Shown here one piece after another: positions 45,468 to 54,517 of a stretch of DNA of 64,000 nucleotides (positions are counted from its first letter, which is position 1; every line of letters starts with the position of its first letter). The notes under the pieces are model-generated. The model had not been told where the DNA came from, made no database searches, and saw nothing but the letters and a program-made list of their open reading frames with translations. The stretch is from contig NZ_JAPSKN010000003.1 of assembly GCF_031181705.1 (NCBI RefSeq), positions 25,056-89,055 on the forward strand, given 5' to 3'. The stretch is from Streptomyces sp. Lineage in GTDB: Bacteria > Actinomycetota > Actinomycetes > Streptomycetales > Streptomycetaceae. Both the position numbers and the translations under genes were made by a program.

Positions 45468-46997
45468 TCACCTGACCGCGCGCAGCGCGTTGACGATGCC
45501 GTGGCCGTAGAAGCCGTTGACGCGCTCGCCGCCCTCGCACACCGCGTCCTGCGTGCCGTCGCCGTCCTGGTCGTAGGAGGCGGGGCAGGCGGTCTCGTCG
45601 GCCTGCGCCTTCAGCAGCGCCTGGAGCTGGGCCGGCGAGGCCCACGGGTGCTTGGACTTCAGCAGCGCGGCGACGCCCGAGGCGTGCGGCGAGGCCATCG
45701 AGGTGCCCTGCAGGAAGGCCCACGCGCCGTTCGGCATGGTGGACAGGATCCGGCCGTCCTTGGAGGGCGTGTCCGGGATCTGGTAGCGGCGGTCACCGCC
45801 CGGCGCGGCGACGTCGACGACGCCCTTGCCGTAGGTCGAGTAGTACGACTTGACGTTCTGCACGCCGGTCGCGCTCACCGTGACGACACCCGGCAGCTGG
45901 GTCGGGATGTCGAAGCACTCGTGCGGGTCGATGGTGCGCTCGACCGGCGTGGTGTCGTTCGGGCTGGAGTCGTCGACGATCGCGTCGGCGTCCAGGTCGT
46001 GGTTGGAGTTGCCCGCCGCGGCGACGTGGAGCGTGCCCTTCTTCTGGGCGTACAGCTGGGCCCGGTTGACCGCGGTGACCACGGCGCGCTGGTCCGGGTC
46101 GTCCATGCAGTTGTACAGCCACGGGTCGACGTAGTAGCTGTTGTTCGTGATCTCGACGCCGTGGTCGGCGGCGAACACGAACGCGCAGACGACGCTCTCC
46201 GGGTAGAAGAGGCCGCTCGCCCGGTCGGTCACGTTGATGCTGGACACCTTCACACCCGGAGCGACGCCGGCGACGCCGACTCCGTTCCGGGCGGCGGCTA
46301 TGGACCCGGCGACATGCGTGCCGTGGTAGTCCTCGGGCGTGTACGGCCGCCAGGCGCCCTCGCTGGTGTCGGCCTTGCCGCCTGCGCAGTTGGCGGACTG
46401 GGAGGCGGAGAAGTTCGGGGCGATGTCGGGGTGGGTGTCGTCCACGCCGGTGTCGATCACCGCGACCGTCACCTTGCGGCTGCCCGGGGCGATCTTCGCG
46501 GCCTGGTCGGCGCCGATCGCGCGCAGGTCCCACTGGTCCGCTTCGAGGGGCTCGCTCTCGGGCGTCCGCGCGGAGGCGGCCTCGACCCGCTCGGCCTCGG
46601 CGGCCGTCAGGTACCGGGCGGCGCCCTCCTCCTTCGTGCCCGCGGCGGCCAGCGGCGCCGTGCGCGTCGCACCGGCCGAGTGGACTCCGCGCACCGTGCG
46701 AACGGTCTTGGCGAAGTCGGGGTTCGAGGAGTGGACGACGAGGACGCCGATCCGCTCGTACGTCGCCACGACCGAACCGCCGGCCTTGCCGATCGCCTTC
46801 TTCACCGACGCGATCGTGTGGCGGTCCACCTTGGTGTTGACGACGTACGCCAGGCGCGGCGCGTCCGCCGTCCGGGTGGCCTGCTCCGCCTGCGGGGCCG
46901 CCGAGGCGGCGGCGGGCAGGAAGCCGAGCGAGGCGGTCAGGGACAGCACGACGGGCACGGCGAGAGCGAGCCGGCGTCTGGAACGCAAGTGAGACAT
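45468..46997 (-). CDS. Secreted subtilisin-like serine protease (S8), copy B
   Basis: A 509-residue paralogue of copy A. Signal peptide at 1-34 (LALAVPVVLSLTASLGFLPA, cleavage near ASA-AP), I9-like propeptide (about 49-115), then Asp182 in VAVIDTGVDDTHPD, His225 in DYHGTHVAGS and Ser434 in GTSMASPHASG. The C-terminal CPASYDQDGDGTQDAVCEG resembles a calcium-binding loop closed by two cysteines, and copy A has the same (CTDPYDIDADGKVDAVCEG). ATG at 46997 with GTGGAG upstream. Its own promoter region is shared with the divergent DUF485-actP unit. Confidence 0.95.
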   Translation of the reverse strand: MSHLRSRRRLALAVPVVLSLTASLGFLPAAASAAPQAEQATRTADAPRLAYVVNTKVDRHTIASVKKAIGKAGGSVVATYERIGVLVVHSSNPDFAKTVRTVRGVHSAGATRTAPLAAAGTKEEGAARYLTAAEAERVEAASARTPESEPLEADQWDLRAIGADQAAKIAPGSRKVTVAVIDTGVDDTHPDIAPNFSASQSANCAGGKADTSEGAWRPYTPEDYHGTHVAGSIAAARNGVGVAGVAPGVKVSSINVTDRASGLFYPESVVCAFVFAADHGVEITNNSYYVDPWLYNCMDDPDQRAVVTAVNRAQLYAQKKGTLHVAAAGNSNHDLDADAIVDDSSPNDTTPVERTIDPHECFDIPTQLPGVVTVSATGVQNVKSYYSTYGKGVVDVAAPGGDRRYQIPDTPSKDGRILSTMPNGAWAFLQGTSMASPHASGVAALLKSKHPWASPAQLQALLKAQADETACPASYDQDGDGTQDAVCEGGERVNGFYGHGIVNALRAVR

Positions 46998-47250
46998 GGG
47001 GTCTCCACATCCTCCGGAAACGAAACCGGCCCGAGGCACAGGTGGTGCTCGGGCAGGTACATGACGAGGTGGTGCAGGGTGAAGCTATCCCGGCCTCTCG
47101 CCGGCCAGCAACGTTTCGCCGGAACGACTTCGGAAAGAACGCGACGCTGTTGAACCGCTCCTCGCGTGCCGCCGTGACGTTGGACAAGGAGCGCGAGGAC
47201 ACTCGCCTCCGTCCCCGTACCCACCGCTTTCGTCATTGCGAGGAGACTCC

Positions 47251-47607
47251 GTGGCCACCGACGCACCGCCCCCCTCGAAAGAGCAACACAAACTCCCCTC
47301 ACCCGAGGAGTTCACCGAGGTGCAGCAGAGCGCGGAGTTCGGTGAACTGCGCCGCTCCCACCGCTCCTTCGCCTTTCCGCTGACCGTCGCCTTCATCGCC
47401 TGGTACCTGCTGTACGTGCTGCTGTCGAACTACGCCGGCGGCCTCATGGGCACCAAGCTGTTCGGCAACATCAACGTCGCCTTCGTCCTGGGCGTCGCCC
47501 AGTTCGTCACCACGTTCCTCATCGCCTGGTGGTACTCCAAGCACGCCGCCGCGAAGCTCGACCCCAAGGCCGAGGCCATCAAGTCCCGGATGGAGGGCCG
47601 CGCATGA
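47251..47607 (+). CDS. DUF485 membrane protein, ActP partner
   Basis: A 118-residue protein with two membrane helices (FPLTVAFIAWYLLYVLLSNY and NVAFVLGVAQFVTTFLIAWW) and a conserved EFGELRRSHRSFAFPLT segment before the first. DUF485 (YjcH-type) proteins are regularly encoded just upstream of acetate permease ActP, as here with a 4-nt overlap. GTG at 47251 with GAGGAG upstream. It probably assists or stabilises the transporter. Confidence 0.93.
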   Translation: MATDAPPPSKEQHKLPSPEEFTEVQQSAEFGELRRSHRSFAFPLTVAFIAWYLLYVLLSNYAGGLMGTKLFGNINVAFVLGVAQFVTTFLIAWWYSKHAAAKLDPKAEAIKSRMEGRA

Positions 47608-49229
47608 GCACCGCACAGCAGACCCTGCTCGCCGCGAACGAGGCCAGCGAGCACCGCCCGCTGATCATCACCCTGTTCGCGCTGTTCGTCCTCGCCACCC
47701 TCGGCATCACCGTCTGGGCCGGCCGCCAGACCAAGGACGCCGCCGACTTCTACGCCGGCGGCCGCCAGTTCAGCGCCTTCCAGAACGGCCTGGCCGTCTC
47801 CGGCGACTACATGTCCGCCGCGTCCTTCCTCGGCATCGCCGGCGCCATCGCCATCTTCGGCTACGACGGCTTCCTGTACTCCATCGGCTTCCTGGTGGCC
47901 TGGCTGGTCGCCCTGCTGCTGGTGGCCGAGCCGCTGAGGAACTCCGGCCGCTACACCATGGGCGACGTCCTCGCCTACCGCATGCGCCAGCGCCCGGTCC
48001 GCACCGCCGCCGGCACCTCCACGATCGTCGTGTCGATCTTCTACCTGCTGGCCCAGATGGCCGGCGCCGGCGTCCTCGTCTCGCTGCTGCTCGGCATCAC
48101 CTCCGACGCGGGCAAGATCCTCATCGTCGCCCTGGTCGGCCTCCTGATGATCGTCTACGTGTCCATCGGCGGGATGAAGGGCACCACCTGGGTGCAGATG
48201 GTCAAGGCCGTGCTGCTCATCGGCGGCACCCTCCTGATCACCTTCCTGGTGCTGCTGAAGTTCGACTTCAACATCTCCGACCTGCTCGGCACCGCCGCCG
48301 AGAACAGCGGCAAGGGCGCGGCCTTCCTGGAGCCCGGCCTGCAGTACGGCGCCACCGGCACCTCCAAGCTGGACTTCATCTCCCTGGGCATCGCCCTGGT
48401 GCTCGGCACCGCCGGCCTGCCGCACATCCTGATCCGCTTCTACACGGTGCCCGACGCCAAGGCCGCCCGTAAGTCGGTGAACTGGGCGATCGGCATCATC
48501 GGCGGCTTCTACCTGATGACCATCGCGCTCGGCTTCGGCGCCGCCGCCCTCATCTCGCAGGAGGAGATCCTCGCCTCCAACCCGTCCGGGAACACGGCGG
48601 CACCCCTGCTCGCCCTGCACCTCGGCGGTGTCGACTCCACCTGGGGCGCGATCCTGCTCGCCACGATCTCGGCCGTCGCCTTCGCGACGATCCTCGCCGT
48701 GGTCGCCGGCCTCACCCTCGCCTCGTCGTCGTCCTTCGCGCACGACATCTACGCCAACGTCATCCGCAGGGGGCAGGCCTCCGGCGCCGAGGAGGTCCGC
48801 GCGGCCCGCTGGGCGACCGTCTTCATCGGCGTGATCTCCATCGGCCTCGGCGCCCTGGCCCGCGACCTGAACGTGGCCGGCCTGGTCGCCCTCGCCTTCG
48901 CGGTCGCGGCCTCCGCCAACCTGCCGACGATCCTCTACAGCCTGTTCTGGAAGCGGTTCACCACCCAGGGCGCCCTGTGGTCGATCTACGGCGGCCTGAT
49001 CGTCGCCGTCGGCCTGGTGCTGTTCTCACCCGTGGTCTCCGGCGACCCCAAGGCGATGTTCCCCGACGTCGACTTCGCCTGGTTCCCGCTGAAGAACCCC
49101 GGCATCATCTCCATCCCGTTCGGCTTCCTCATGGGCTGGCTCGGCACGGTCCTGTCCAAGGAGGAGCCCGACGTCAAGAAGTACGCGGAGCTGGAGGTCA
49201 GGTCCCTGACCGGCACCGGCGCCCACTGA
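47604..49229 (+). CDS. actP: Sodium:solute symporter, acetate permease ActP
   Basis: A 541-residue SSS-family transporter with about 13 helices. ActP marks include DFYAGGRQFSAFQNGLAVSG near the N-terminus, GDYMSAASFLGIAG, and GTAGLPHILIRFYTVPDAKA. It takes up acetate and related short-chain acids with sodium or protons. The ATG overlaps the DUF485 stop (ATGA) with GGAGGG upstream. Confidence 0.94.
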   Translation: MSTAQQTLLAANEASEHRPLIITLFALFVLATLGITVWAGRQTKDAADFYAGGRQFSAFQNGLAVSGDYMSAASFLGIAGAIAIFGYDGFLYSIGFLVAWLVALLLVAEPLRNSGRYTMGDVLAYRMRQRPVRTAAGTSTIVVSIFYLLAQMAGAGVLVSLLLGITSDAGKILIVALVGLLMIVYVSIGGMKGTTWVQMVKAVLLIGGTLLITFLVLLKFDFNISDLLGTAAENSGKGAAFLEPGLQYGATGTSKLDFISLGIALVLGTAGLPHILIRFYTVPDAKAARKSVNWAIGIIGGFYLMTIALGFGAAALISQEEILASNPSGNTAAPLLALHLGGVDSTWGAILLATISAVAFATILAVVAGLTLASSSSFAHDIYANVIRRGQASGAEEVRAARWATVFIGVISIGLGALARDLNVAGLVALAFAVAASANLPTILYSLFWKRFTTQGALWSIYGGLIVAVGLVLFSPVVSGDPKAMFPDVDFAWFPLKNPGIISIPFGFLMGWLGTVLSKEEPDVKKYAELEVRSLTGTGAH

Positions 49230-49249
49230 GCACGACCGGCCGGCCGCGG

Positions 49250-49285
49250 CCGCGTCGTAGGAACCTCCAGGTCCCTGCGGCGCGG
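49250..49285 (+). terminator. Imperfect hairpin after actP
   Basis: A 17-bp stem with two G-T pairs and one mismatch and a 2-nt loop (CCGCGTCGTAGGAACCT against AGGTCCCTGCGGCGCGG), starting 21 nt past the actP stop. No T-run. Confidence 0.5.
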
Positions 49286-49400
49286 TCGCGGTCCACGTCG
49301 TGGGATCGGGTCTGTGGCGTTGTCGGTGGGGTCACGTAGGCTCACAGGTGTCGGAGAACCAGTGCTCCGGGCACGATCCGCGTCGAGGGAGGGGGCCCAC

Positions 49401-50390
49401 GTGCTCATCGACACCTACGGCCGAGTGGCCACCGACCTGAGGGTCTCGCTGACCGACCGCTGCAATCTGCGCTGTACGTACTGCATGCCCGAGGAGGGCC
49501 TGCAGTGGCTGGCCAAGCCGGACCTGCTGACGGACGACGAGATCGTCCGCCTGATCGACATCGCGGTCACCTCCCTCGGGATCGAGGAGGTCCGCTTCAC
49601 CGGCGGCGAGCCCCTGCTGCGCCCCGGCCTGGTCGGCATCGTCGAGCGCGTCGCCGCCCTTCGGCCCCGCCCCCAGATGTCGCTGACCACCAACGGCATC
49701 GGCCTCAAGCGCACGGCGGCGGCCCTGAAGGCGGCCGGCCTGGACCGGGTCAACGTCTCGCTGGACACGCTCCGGCCGGACGTCTTCAAGACCCTCACCC
49801 GCCGCGACCGCCACAAGGACGTCCTGGAGGGCCTCGACGCCGCCCGCGACGCCGGCCTGACCCCGGTCAAGGTCAACTCGGTCCTCATGCCGGGGCTCAA
49901 CGAGGACGAGGCCCCCGACCTCCTCGCCTGGGCCGTGGAGCACGAGTACGAGCTGCGGTTCATCGAGCAGATGCCGCTGGACGCCCAGCACGGCTGGAAG
50001 CGCGACGGCATGATCACGGCAGGCGACATCCTGGCCTCCCTGCGCACGCGCTTCGACCTCACGCCCGAGGGCGAGGACAAGCGCGGCTCGGCCCCGGCGG
50101 AGCGCTGGCTGGTCGACGGCGGCCCGCATGTGGTCGGCGTGATCGCCTCCGTCACCCGCCCGTTCTGCGCGGCCTGCGACCGCACCCGCCTCACGGCCGA
50201 CGGCCAGATACGCACCTGTCTGTTCGCCCGGGAGGAGACGGACCTGCGGGCCGCCCTGCGCTCGGGCGCCCCGGACGAGGAGATCGCCCGTGTCTGGCGC
50301 CTGGCGATGTGGGGCAAGAAGGCCGGCGCGGGCCTGGACGACCCGGCGTTCGTGCAGCCGGACCGCCCGATGTCGGCGATCGGCGGCTGA
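49401..50390 (+). CDS. moaA: GTP 3',8-cyclase MoaA
   Basis: A 329-residue radical SAM enzyme for the first step of molybdenum cofactor synthesis, GTP to 3',8-cyclo-GTP. The N-terminal cluster motif is C-x3-C-x2-C at 21-28 in SLTDRCNLRCTYCMPEEG. The C-terminal cluster is C-x2-C-x13-C (FCAACDRTRL and IRTC). The chain ends in GG, as required in MoaA. RFTGGEPLLRPGL binds SAM. The GTG at 49401 follows GAGGGAGGGGG. Confidence 0.95.
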   Translation: MLIDTYGRVATDLRVSLTDRCNLRCTYCMPEEGLQWLAKPDLLTDDEIVRLIDIAVTSLGIEEVRFTGGEPLLRPGLVGIVERVAALRPRPQMSLTTNGIGLKRTAAALKAAGLDRVNVSLDTLRPDVFKTLTRRDRHKDVLEGLDAARDAGLTPVKVNSVLMPGLNEDEAPDLLAWAVEHEYELRFIEQMPLDAQHGWKRDGMITAGDILASLRTRFDLTPEGEDKRGSAPAERWLVDGGPHVVGVIASVTRPFCAACDRTRLTADGQIRTCLFAREETDLRAALRSGAPDEEIARVWRLAMWGKKAGAGLDDPAFVQPDRPMSAIGG

Positions 50391-50395
50391 GCGGG

Positions 50396-50608
50396 TCAGT
50401 CGCGATCTTCCCATTCCCTGAGCAGGACGACGTCCTTGAGGAAGCCCCGCACCCCGAGGAACTGCGAGAGATGCTCGCGATGCTCCTCACAGGCCAGCCA
50501 CGTCTTGCGCCGCTCCGGCGTATGGATCTTCGGGTTGTTCCACGCGAGCACCCACACCGCGTCGACGCGGCAGCCCTTCGCGGAACAGACGGGCGTCTCG
50601 TCACTCAC
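50396..50608 (-). CDS. Small conserved cysteine-containing protein
   Basis: A 70-residue protein. CSAKGCRVDAVWVLAWNNP and WLACEEHREHLSQFL place C-x4-C and C-x2-H pairs that could bind zinc. Conserved in actinobacteria as far as I recall, without known function. GTG start at 50608. It converges with moaA, whose stop is 5 nt away, and follows a terminator that belongs to the DUF3099 gene upstream. Confidence 0.8.
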   Translation of the reverse strand: MSDETPVCSAKGCRVDAVWVLAWNNPKIHTPERRKTWLACEEHREHLSQFLGVRGFLKDVVLLREWEDRD

Positions 50609-50639
50609 AGGTTCATCTCACCACTGCACGCAGAAAAGG

Positions 50640-50677
50640 CGACGCCGAGCAGCCACGGGGGGAGCTGCCCGGCGTCG
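50640..50677 (-). terminator. Intrinsic terminator of the DUF3099 gene
   Basis: On the minus strand CGACGCCG and CGGCGTCG close a stem continued by GCAG/CTGC, and the stem is followed by CCTTTTCTG. One of the few hairpins in the window with a real T-run. Confidence 0.8.
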
Positions 50678-50835
50678 GTCCGTCGCTCCGACGGGGGATG
50701 CGGAGCGCGTACGAAGTATGTCACGGGTAACCCCGGGCCCGGCACCGGAACAGCATGATTGATCTGAGCTTTTCCTGAGCTTGGCGGGAAGCCTACTTCC
50801 GTTTGTGCGCGCGACCCGCAAGGCCCTCGGCGCCC

Positions 50836-51231
50836 CTACCGCTCGGGTGTCTCGCTCCGTGCGCCCGGCACCGTCCCCGACACGGCGTCTTCCGCGACGG
50901 ATTCCGCCCGGCCGTCCTCCGGGCCGGGCGGCGCGATCATCGGCCGCGCCGGCGGTGCCACGAACGTCGACGGCAGAGACGGCGCGTTCTCGCGCCCGGC
51001 GTTCGCGATCACCACCGCGACGTACGGCATGACCAGTCCGAGCACCAACGCCACGACAGCCACGTGCCGTTCGACGTTCCACAGGGTCGCCGCGAGGATC
51101 ACGGAGACCGTGCGGACCGACATCGAGATCACGTACCTGCGCTGCCGCCCGCGTACGTCCTCCTGCAGCCCCGCCCGGGCGCCGGTGATCCGGAAAACCT
51201 GGACGTTGCCGCCGCCATGCTGCTTCCGCAT
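50836..51231 (-). CDS. DUF3099 family membrane protein
   Basis: A 131-residue protein. The N-terminal cytoplasmic part has VQVFRITGARAGLQEDVRGRQ and RYVISMSVRT, followed by two membrane helices (VSVILAATLW and VAVVALVLGLVMPYVAVVIA) separated by the short NVERH turn, and a proline- and glutamate-rich tail. DUF3099 is an actinobacterial family without known role. ATG at 51231 with GGTGG upstream. A terminator follows at 50640-50677. Confidence 0.85.
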   Translation of the reverse strand: MRKQHGGGNVQVFRITGARAGLQEDVRGRQRRYVISMSVRTVSVILAATLWNVERHVAVVALVLGLVMPYVAVVIANAGRENAPSLPSTFVAPPARPMIAPPGPEDGRAESVAEDAVSGTVPGARSETPER

Positions 51232-51473
51232 CGCATTCCACCATCCGCCCGTATCGGACCTTCCCCGCCCCGTCGCAGCCCCGGGCCGGTGGGGGAGACC
51301 GACCAGGACAGATCCCACGTTACGCCGCGTCTGCGCCCGCTACGAGACCGGGGCGGGTCCGGGCGGTGCGAGCGGCCTGCGCCGTACCGCGTACGGCGGC
51401 GTCGGCATGCGGCGTACCGCTACTCGGCCGACACTGGCCGTAGAGCTCAGGTCGAGCCGACGAGGAGGCAACG

Positions 51474-51749
51474 ATGGGCTGGTTGTGGGCGATCATCGTG
51501 GGACTGGTGCTCGGTCTGCTCGCAAAGGCGATCATTCCGGGCAAACAGCACATTCCACTGTGGCTGACCGTCATCCTGGGCATCATCGGCGGTATCGCCG
51601 GCAATGCCATCGCCCGGGTGGCCGGTGTGGAGGCCACGGCCGGTATCGACTGGTGGCGGCACATCTTCCAGCTGGTGGCCGCGATCATCCTCGTGGGGCT
51701 CGGCGACCGGGCCTGGACGGCGGCCAGGGGGAGCAGACGCAGGGCATGA
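51474..51749 (+). CDS. GlsB/YeaQ/YmgE family stress-response membrane protein
   Basis: A 91-residue protein with three hydrophobic helices. MGWLWAIIVGLVLGLLAKAI and WLTVILGIIGGIAGNAIA are typical of the family (transglycosylase-associated, GlsB). The role in stress tolerance is only known in general. The ATG has GAGGAGG upstream. Confidence 0.92.
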   Translation: MGWLWAIIVGLVLGLLAKAIIPGKQHIPLWLTVILGIIGGIAGNAIARVAGVEATAGIDWWRHIFQLVAAIILVGLGDRAWTAARGSRRRA

Positions 51750-51764
51750 CGGGGCGCGGGTGAA

Positions 51765-51794
51765 GGGGCGGCCTCCGGCGCCGGAGGCCGCCCC
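51765..51794. terminator. Bidirectional terminator between glsB-like gene and tyrS
   Basis: Perfect 15-bp arms without a loop (GGGGCGGCCTCCGGC and its complement), with AA before and TT after, between two convergent genes. Confidence 0.85.
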
Positions 51795-51811
51795 CTTCCC
51801 ATGCCGGGTGC

Positions 51812-53080
51812 TCAGCCGCCCGTGACCTCGACCGCGGCCAGGTTCTTCTTGCCCCGGCGCAGCACCAGCCAGCGGCCGTGCAGCAGGTCCTCCTTGGCGG
51901 GGACGGCGTCCTCACCGGTGACCTTGACGTTGTTCACGTACGCGCCGCCCTCCTTGACCGTGCGGCGCGCGGCCGACTTGCTGGCGACCAGGCCGACCTC
52001 GGCGAACAGGTCGACGGCCGGGCCCAGCTCGGCGACCTGGATGTGCGGCACCTCGGACAGGGCCGCGGCCAGCGTGCGCTCGTCCAGCTCCGCCAGCTCG
52101 CCCTGCCCGAAGAGGGCCTTGGACGCGGCGATCACGGCGGCCGTCTGGTCGGCGCCGTGCACCAGCGTCGTCAGCTCCTCGGCGAGCGCCCGCTGCGCGG
52201 CCCGGGCCTGCGGACGCTCCTCCGTCTGCCTCTCCAGCTCCTCCAGCTCCGCACGGGAGCGGAAGGACAGGATGCGCATGTACCGGGAGATGTCCCGGTC
52301 GTCCACGTTCAGCCAGAACTGGTAGAACGCGTACGGCGTCGTCATCTCCGGGTCGAGCCAGACGGCGCCGCCCTCGGTCTTGCCGAACTTGGTGCCGTCC
52401 GCCTTCGTCATCAGCGGCGTGGCCAGCGCGTGCACGGTCGCGTCCGGCTCCAGGCGGTGGATCAGGTCCAGGCCCGCCGTGAGGTTGCCCCACTGGTCGC
52501 TGCCGCCCTGCTGGAGCGTGCAGCCGTAGCGGCGGTAGAGCTGGAGGAAGTCCATGCCCTGCAGGAGCTGGTAGCTGAACTCGGTGTAGCTGATGCCCTC
52601 CGAGGACTCCAGGCGGCGGGCCACGGAGTCCTTCGTCAGCATCTTGTTGACGCGGAAGTGCTTGCCGATGTCCCTGAGGAACTCGATCGCGGACAGGTCC
52701 CGCGTCCAGTCCAGGTTGTTCACCATGACGGCCGCGTTGTCGCCCTCGAAGTCGAGGAACGGCTCGATCTGGGCGCGCAGCCGGTCGACCCAGCCGCCGA
52801 CCGTCTCCGGGTCGTTCAGCGTGCGCTCCGCAGTCGGGCGGGGGTCGCCGATCAGGCCCGTGGCGCCGCCGACCAGCGCCAGCGGACGGTGACCGGCCTG
52901 CTGGAGCCGGCGCACGGTGAGCACCTGCACCAGATGCCCCACGTGCAGCGACGGCGCGGTCGGGTCGAAACCGCAATAGAACGTGACGGGACCGTCCGCG
53001 AGCGCCTTGCGCAAAGCGTCCTCGTCGGTGGACAGGGCGAACAGCCCGCGCCACTTCAGCTCGTCGACGATGTCCGTCAC
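51812..53080 (-). CDS. tyrS: Tyrosyl-tRNA synthetase
   Basis: A 422-residue class I synthetase that charges tRNA-Tyr. The HIGH-like motif is HVGH in [16 protein letters not shown], the KMSKS-like motif is KFGKT in [17 protein letters not shown], and the tyrosine pocket is seen in [10 protein letters not shown] and [11 protein letters not shown]-terminal S4 domain (about 355-422) carries [19 protein letters not shown]. The GTG at 53080 has AAGGAG about 12 nt upstream. No T-box is evident upstream. Confidence 0.97.
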   Translation of the reverse strand: MTDIVDELKWRGLFALSTDEDALRKALADGPVTFYCGFDPTAPSLHVGHLVQVLTVRRLQQAGHRPLALVGGATGLIGDPRPTAERTLNDPETVGGWVDRLRAQIEPFLDFEGDNAAVMVNNLDWTRDLSAIEFLRDIGKHFRVNKMLTKDSVARRLESSEGISYTEFSYQLLQGMDFLQLYRRYGCTLQQGGSDQWGNLTAGLDLIHRLEPDATVHALATPLMTKADGTKFGKTEGGAVWLDPEMTTPYAFYQFWLNVDDRDISRYMRILSFRSRAELEELERQTEERPQARAAQRALAEELTTLVHGADQTAAVIAASKALFGQGELAELDERTLAAALSEVPHIQVAELGPAVDLFAEVGLVASKSAARRTVKEGGAYVNNVKVTGEDAVPAKEDLLHGRWLVLRRGKKNLAAVEVTGG

Positions 53081-53122
53081 GGTTCTCGTATCTCCTTGAT
53101 TGGGCTCGTGGTGGGTACGAGG

Positions 53123-54517
53123 TTATACGCCCTGGCTGACGGAGCTCATATTGAAATCGGGGACGCGCAGCGCGGGCATCGCGGCCCTGGTGAACCAGTC
53201 GCTCCATTCCCTCGGCAGCGTCTTCTCCGTCCGCCCCGCCTCGGTGGCCCGCCCCAGCAGACCCACCGGCGACTCGTTGAACCGGAAGTTGTTCACCTCG
53301 CCCGTCACCTCGCCGTTCTCCACGAGGTACACGCCGTCCCGGGTCAGGCCCGTCAGCAGCAGCGTCGCCGGATCGACCTCGCGGATGTACCACAGGCAGG
53401 TCAGCAGCAGCCCTCGCCCGGTGTTCGCCACCATGTCGTCCAGGGAGCGGTCCTCGCCCCCGTCCAGGATCAGGTTGTCGATGCCCGGTGCCACCGGCAG
53501 CCCCGTCAGGCCGGCGCTGTGCCGGCTGGTGGTCAGGTGCCGCAGTTCCCCCTCGCGCATCCACTCGGTGGCCGAGAGCGGCAGCCCGTTGTCGAACACC
53601 GACTGGTCGCCGCCCGAGGAGTGCGCGATCACGAACGGCGCCGTCTCCAGACCGGGCGCGTGCGGGTCGCTGCGCAGGGTCAGCGGCAGACCGGTGAGCC
53701 TCTCGCCGATCCGCGTGCCCCCGCCCGGCTTGGAGAAGACCGTGCGGCCCTCCACCGCGTCCCGGCCCGAGGCCGACCACATCTGGTAGATCAGCAGATC
53801 CGCCACGGCCGTCGGCGGCAGCAGCGTCTCGTACCGCCCCGCCGGCAGCTCCACGCGCCGCTCGGCCCAGCCGAGGCGGACGGCCAGCTCGGCGTCCAGG
53901 GCGGCCGGGTCCACGTCCTTGAAGTCCCGGGTGGAGCGCCCGGCCCACGCGGACCGGGTCCGGTCGGGCGACTTCGCGTTCAGCTCCAGTGTCCCGTTCG
54001 GCTGGTCGTGCCGCAGCCGCAGCCCCGTGGACGTGCCCACGTACGACGACACCAGCTCGTGGTGTGCGAAGCCGTACAGCTCGCGGCCGCCCGCACGCGC
54101 GCGTGCGAAGGCCTCGCCGAGCGCCGGCGCGAAGTCGGCGAACACGGCCGAGGAGGTCTCGGCGGGCGCCTCGGCGAACTCCGGCGACCGGTCCACGCCC
54201 GTGACCAGCGGCTGCGCGTCCTCGGCCGGGCCGGCGCCACGCGCGGCGGCCTCCGCGGCCCGCACCAGGGGCTCCAGTTCGCCTGCGGTCACGGCGGACC
54301 GGGACACGACCCCCGAGGCCGTGCCCTCCTTGCCGTCGACCGTGGCGACGACGGTGAGGGTGCGCCCGCGGGTGACGCCGTTGGTGGTCAGGGCGTTGCC
54401 CGCCCAGCGCAGGTTGGCGGAGGAGTGCTCGTCGGCGATGACGACACAGCCGTCCGCCCGGGACAGTTCGAGGGCGCGCTCGACGACCTCGTGGGGCTTG
54501 CTGGTGCGCGCGCTCAT
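53123..54517 (-). CDS. pmbA: Metallopeptidase TldE/PmbA subunit
   Basis: A 464-residue TldE/PmbA homologue, the non-catalytic partner of TldD. Family segments: GGEDRSLDDMVANTGRGLLL, LWYIREVDPATLLLTG and RDGVYLVENGEVTGEVNNFR. Lacks the HExxxH of TldD. The pair degrades small peptides and matures some RiPPs such as microcin B17. The ATG at 54517 overlaps the tldD stop by 4 nt. Confidence 0.94.
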   Translation of the reverse strand: MSARTSKPHEVVERALELSRADGCVVIADEHSSANLRWAGNALTTNGVTRGRTLTVVATVDGKEGTASGVVSRSAVTAGELEPLVRAAEAAARGAGPAEDAQPLVTGVDRSPEFAEAPAETSSAVFADFAPALGEAFARARAGGRELYGFAHHELVSSYVGTSTGLRLRHDQPNGTLELNAKSPDRTRSAWAGRSTRDFKDVDPAALDAELAVRLGWAERRVELPAGRYETLLPPTAVADLLIYQMWSASGRDAVEGRTVFSKPGGGTRIGERLTGLPLTLRSDPHAPGLETAPFVIAHSSGGDQSVFDNGLPLSATEWMREGELRHLTTSRHSAGLTGLPVAPGIDNLILDGGEDRSLDDMVANTGRGLLLTCLWYIREVDPATLLLTGLTRDGVYLVENGEVTGEVNNFRFNESPVGLLGRATEAGRTEKTLPREWSDWFTRAAMPALRVPDFNMSSVSQGV

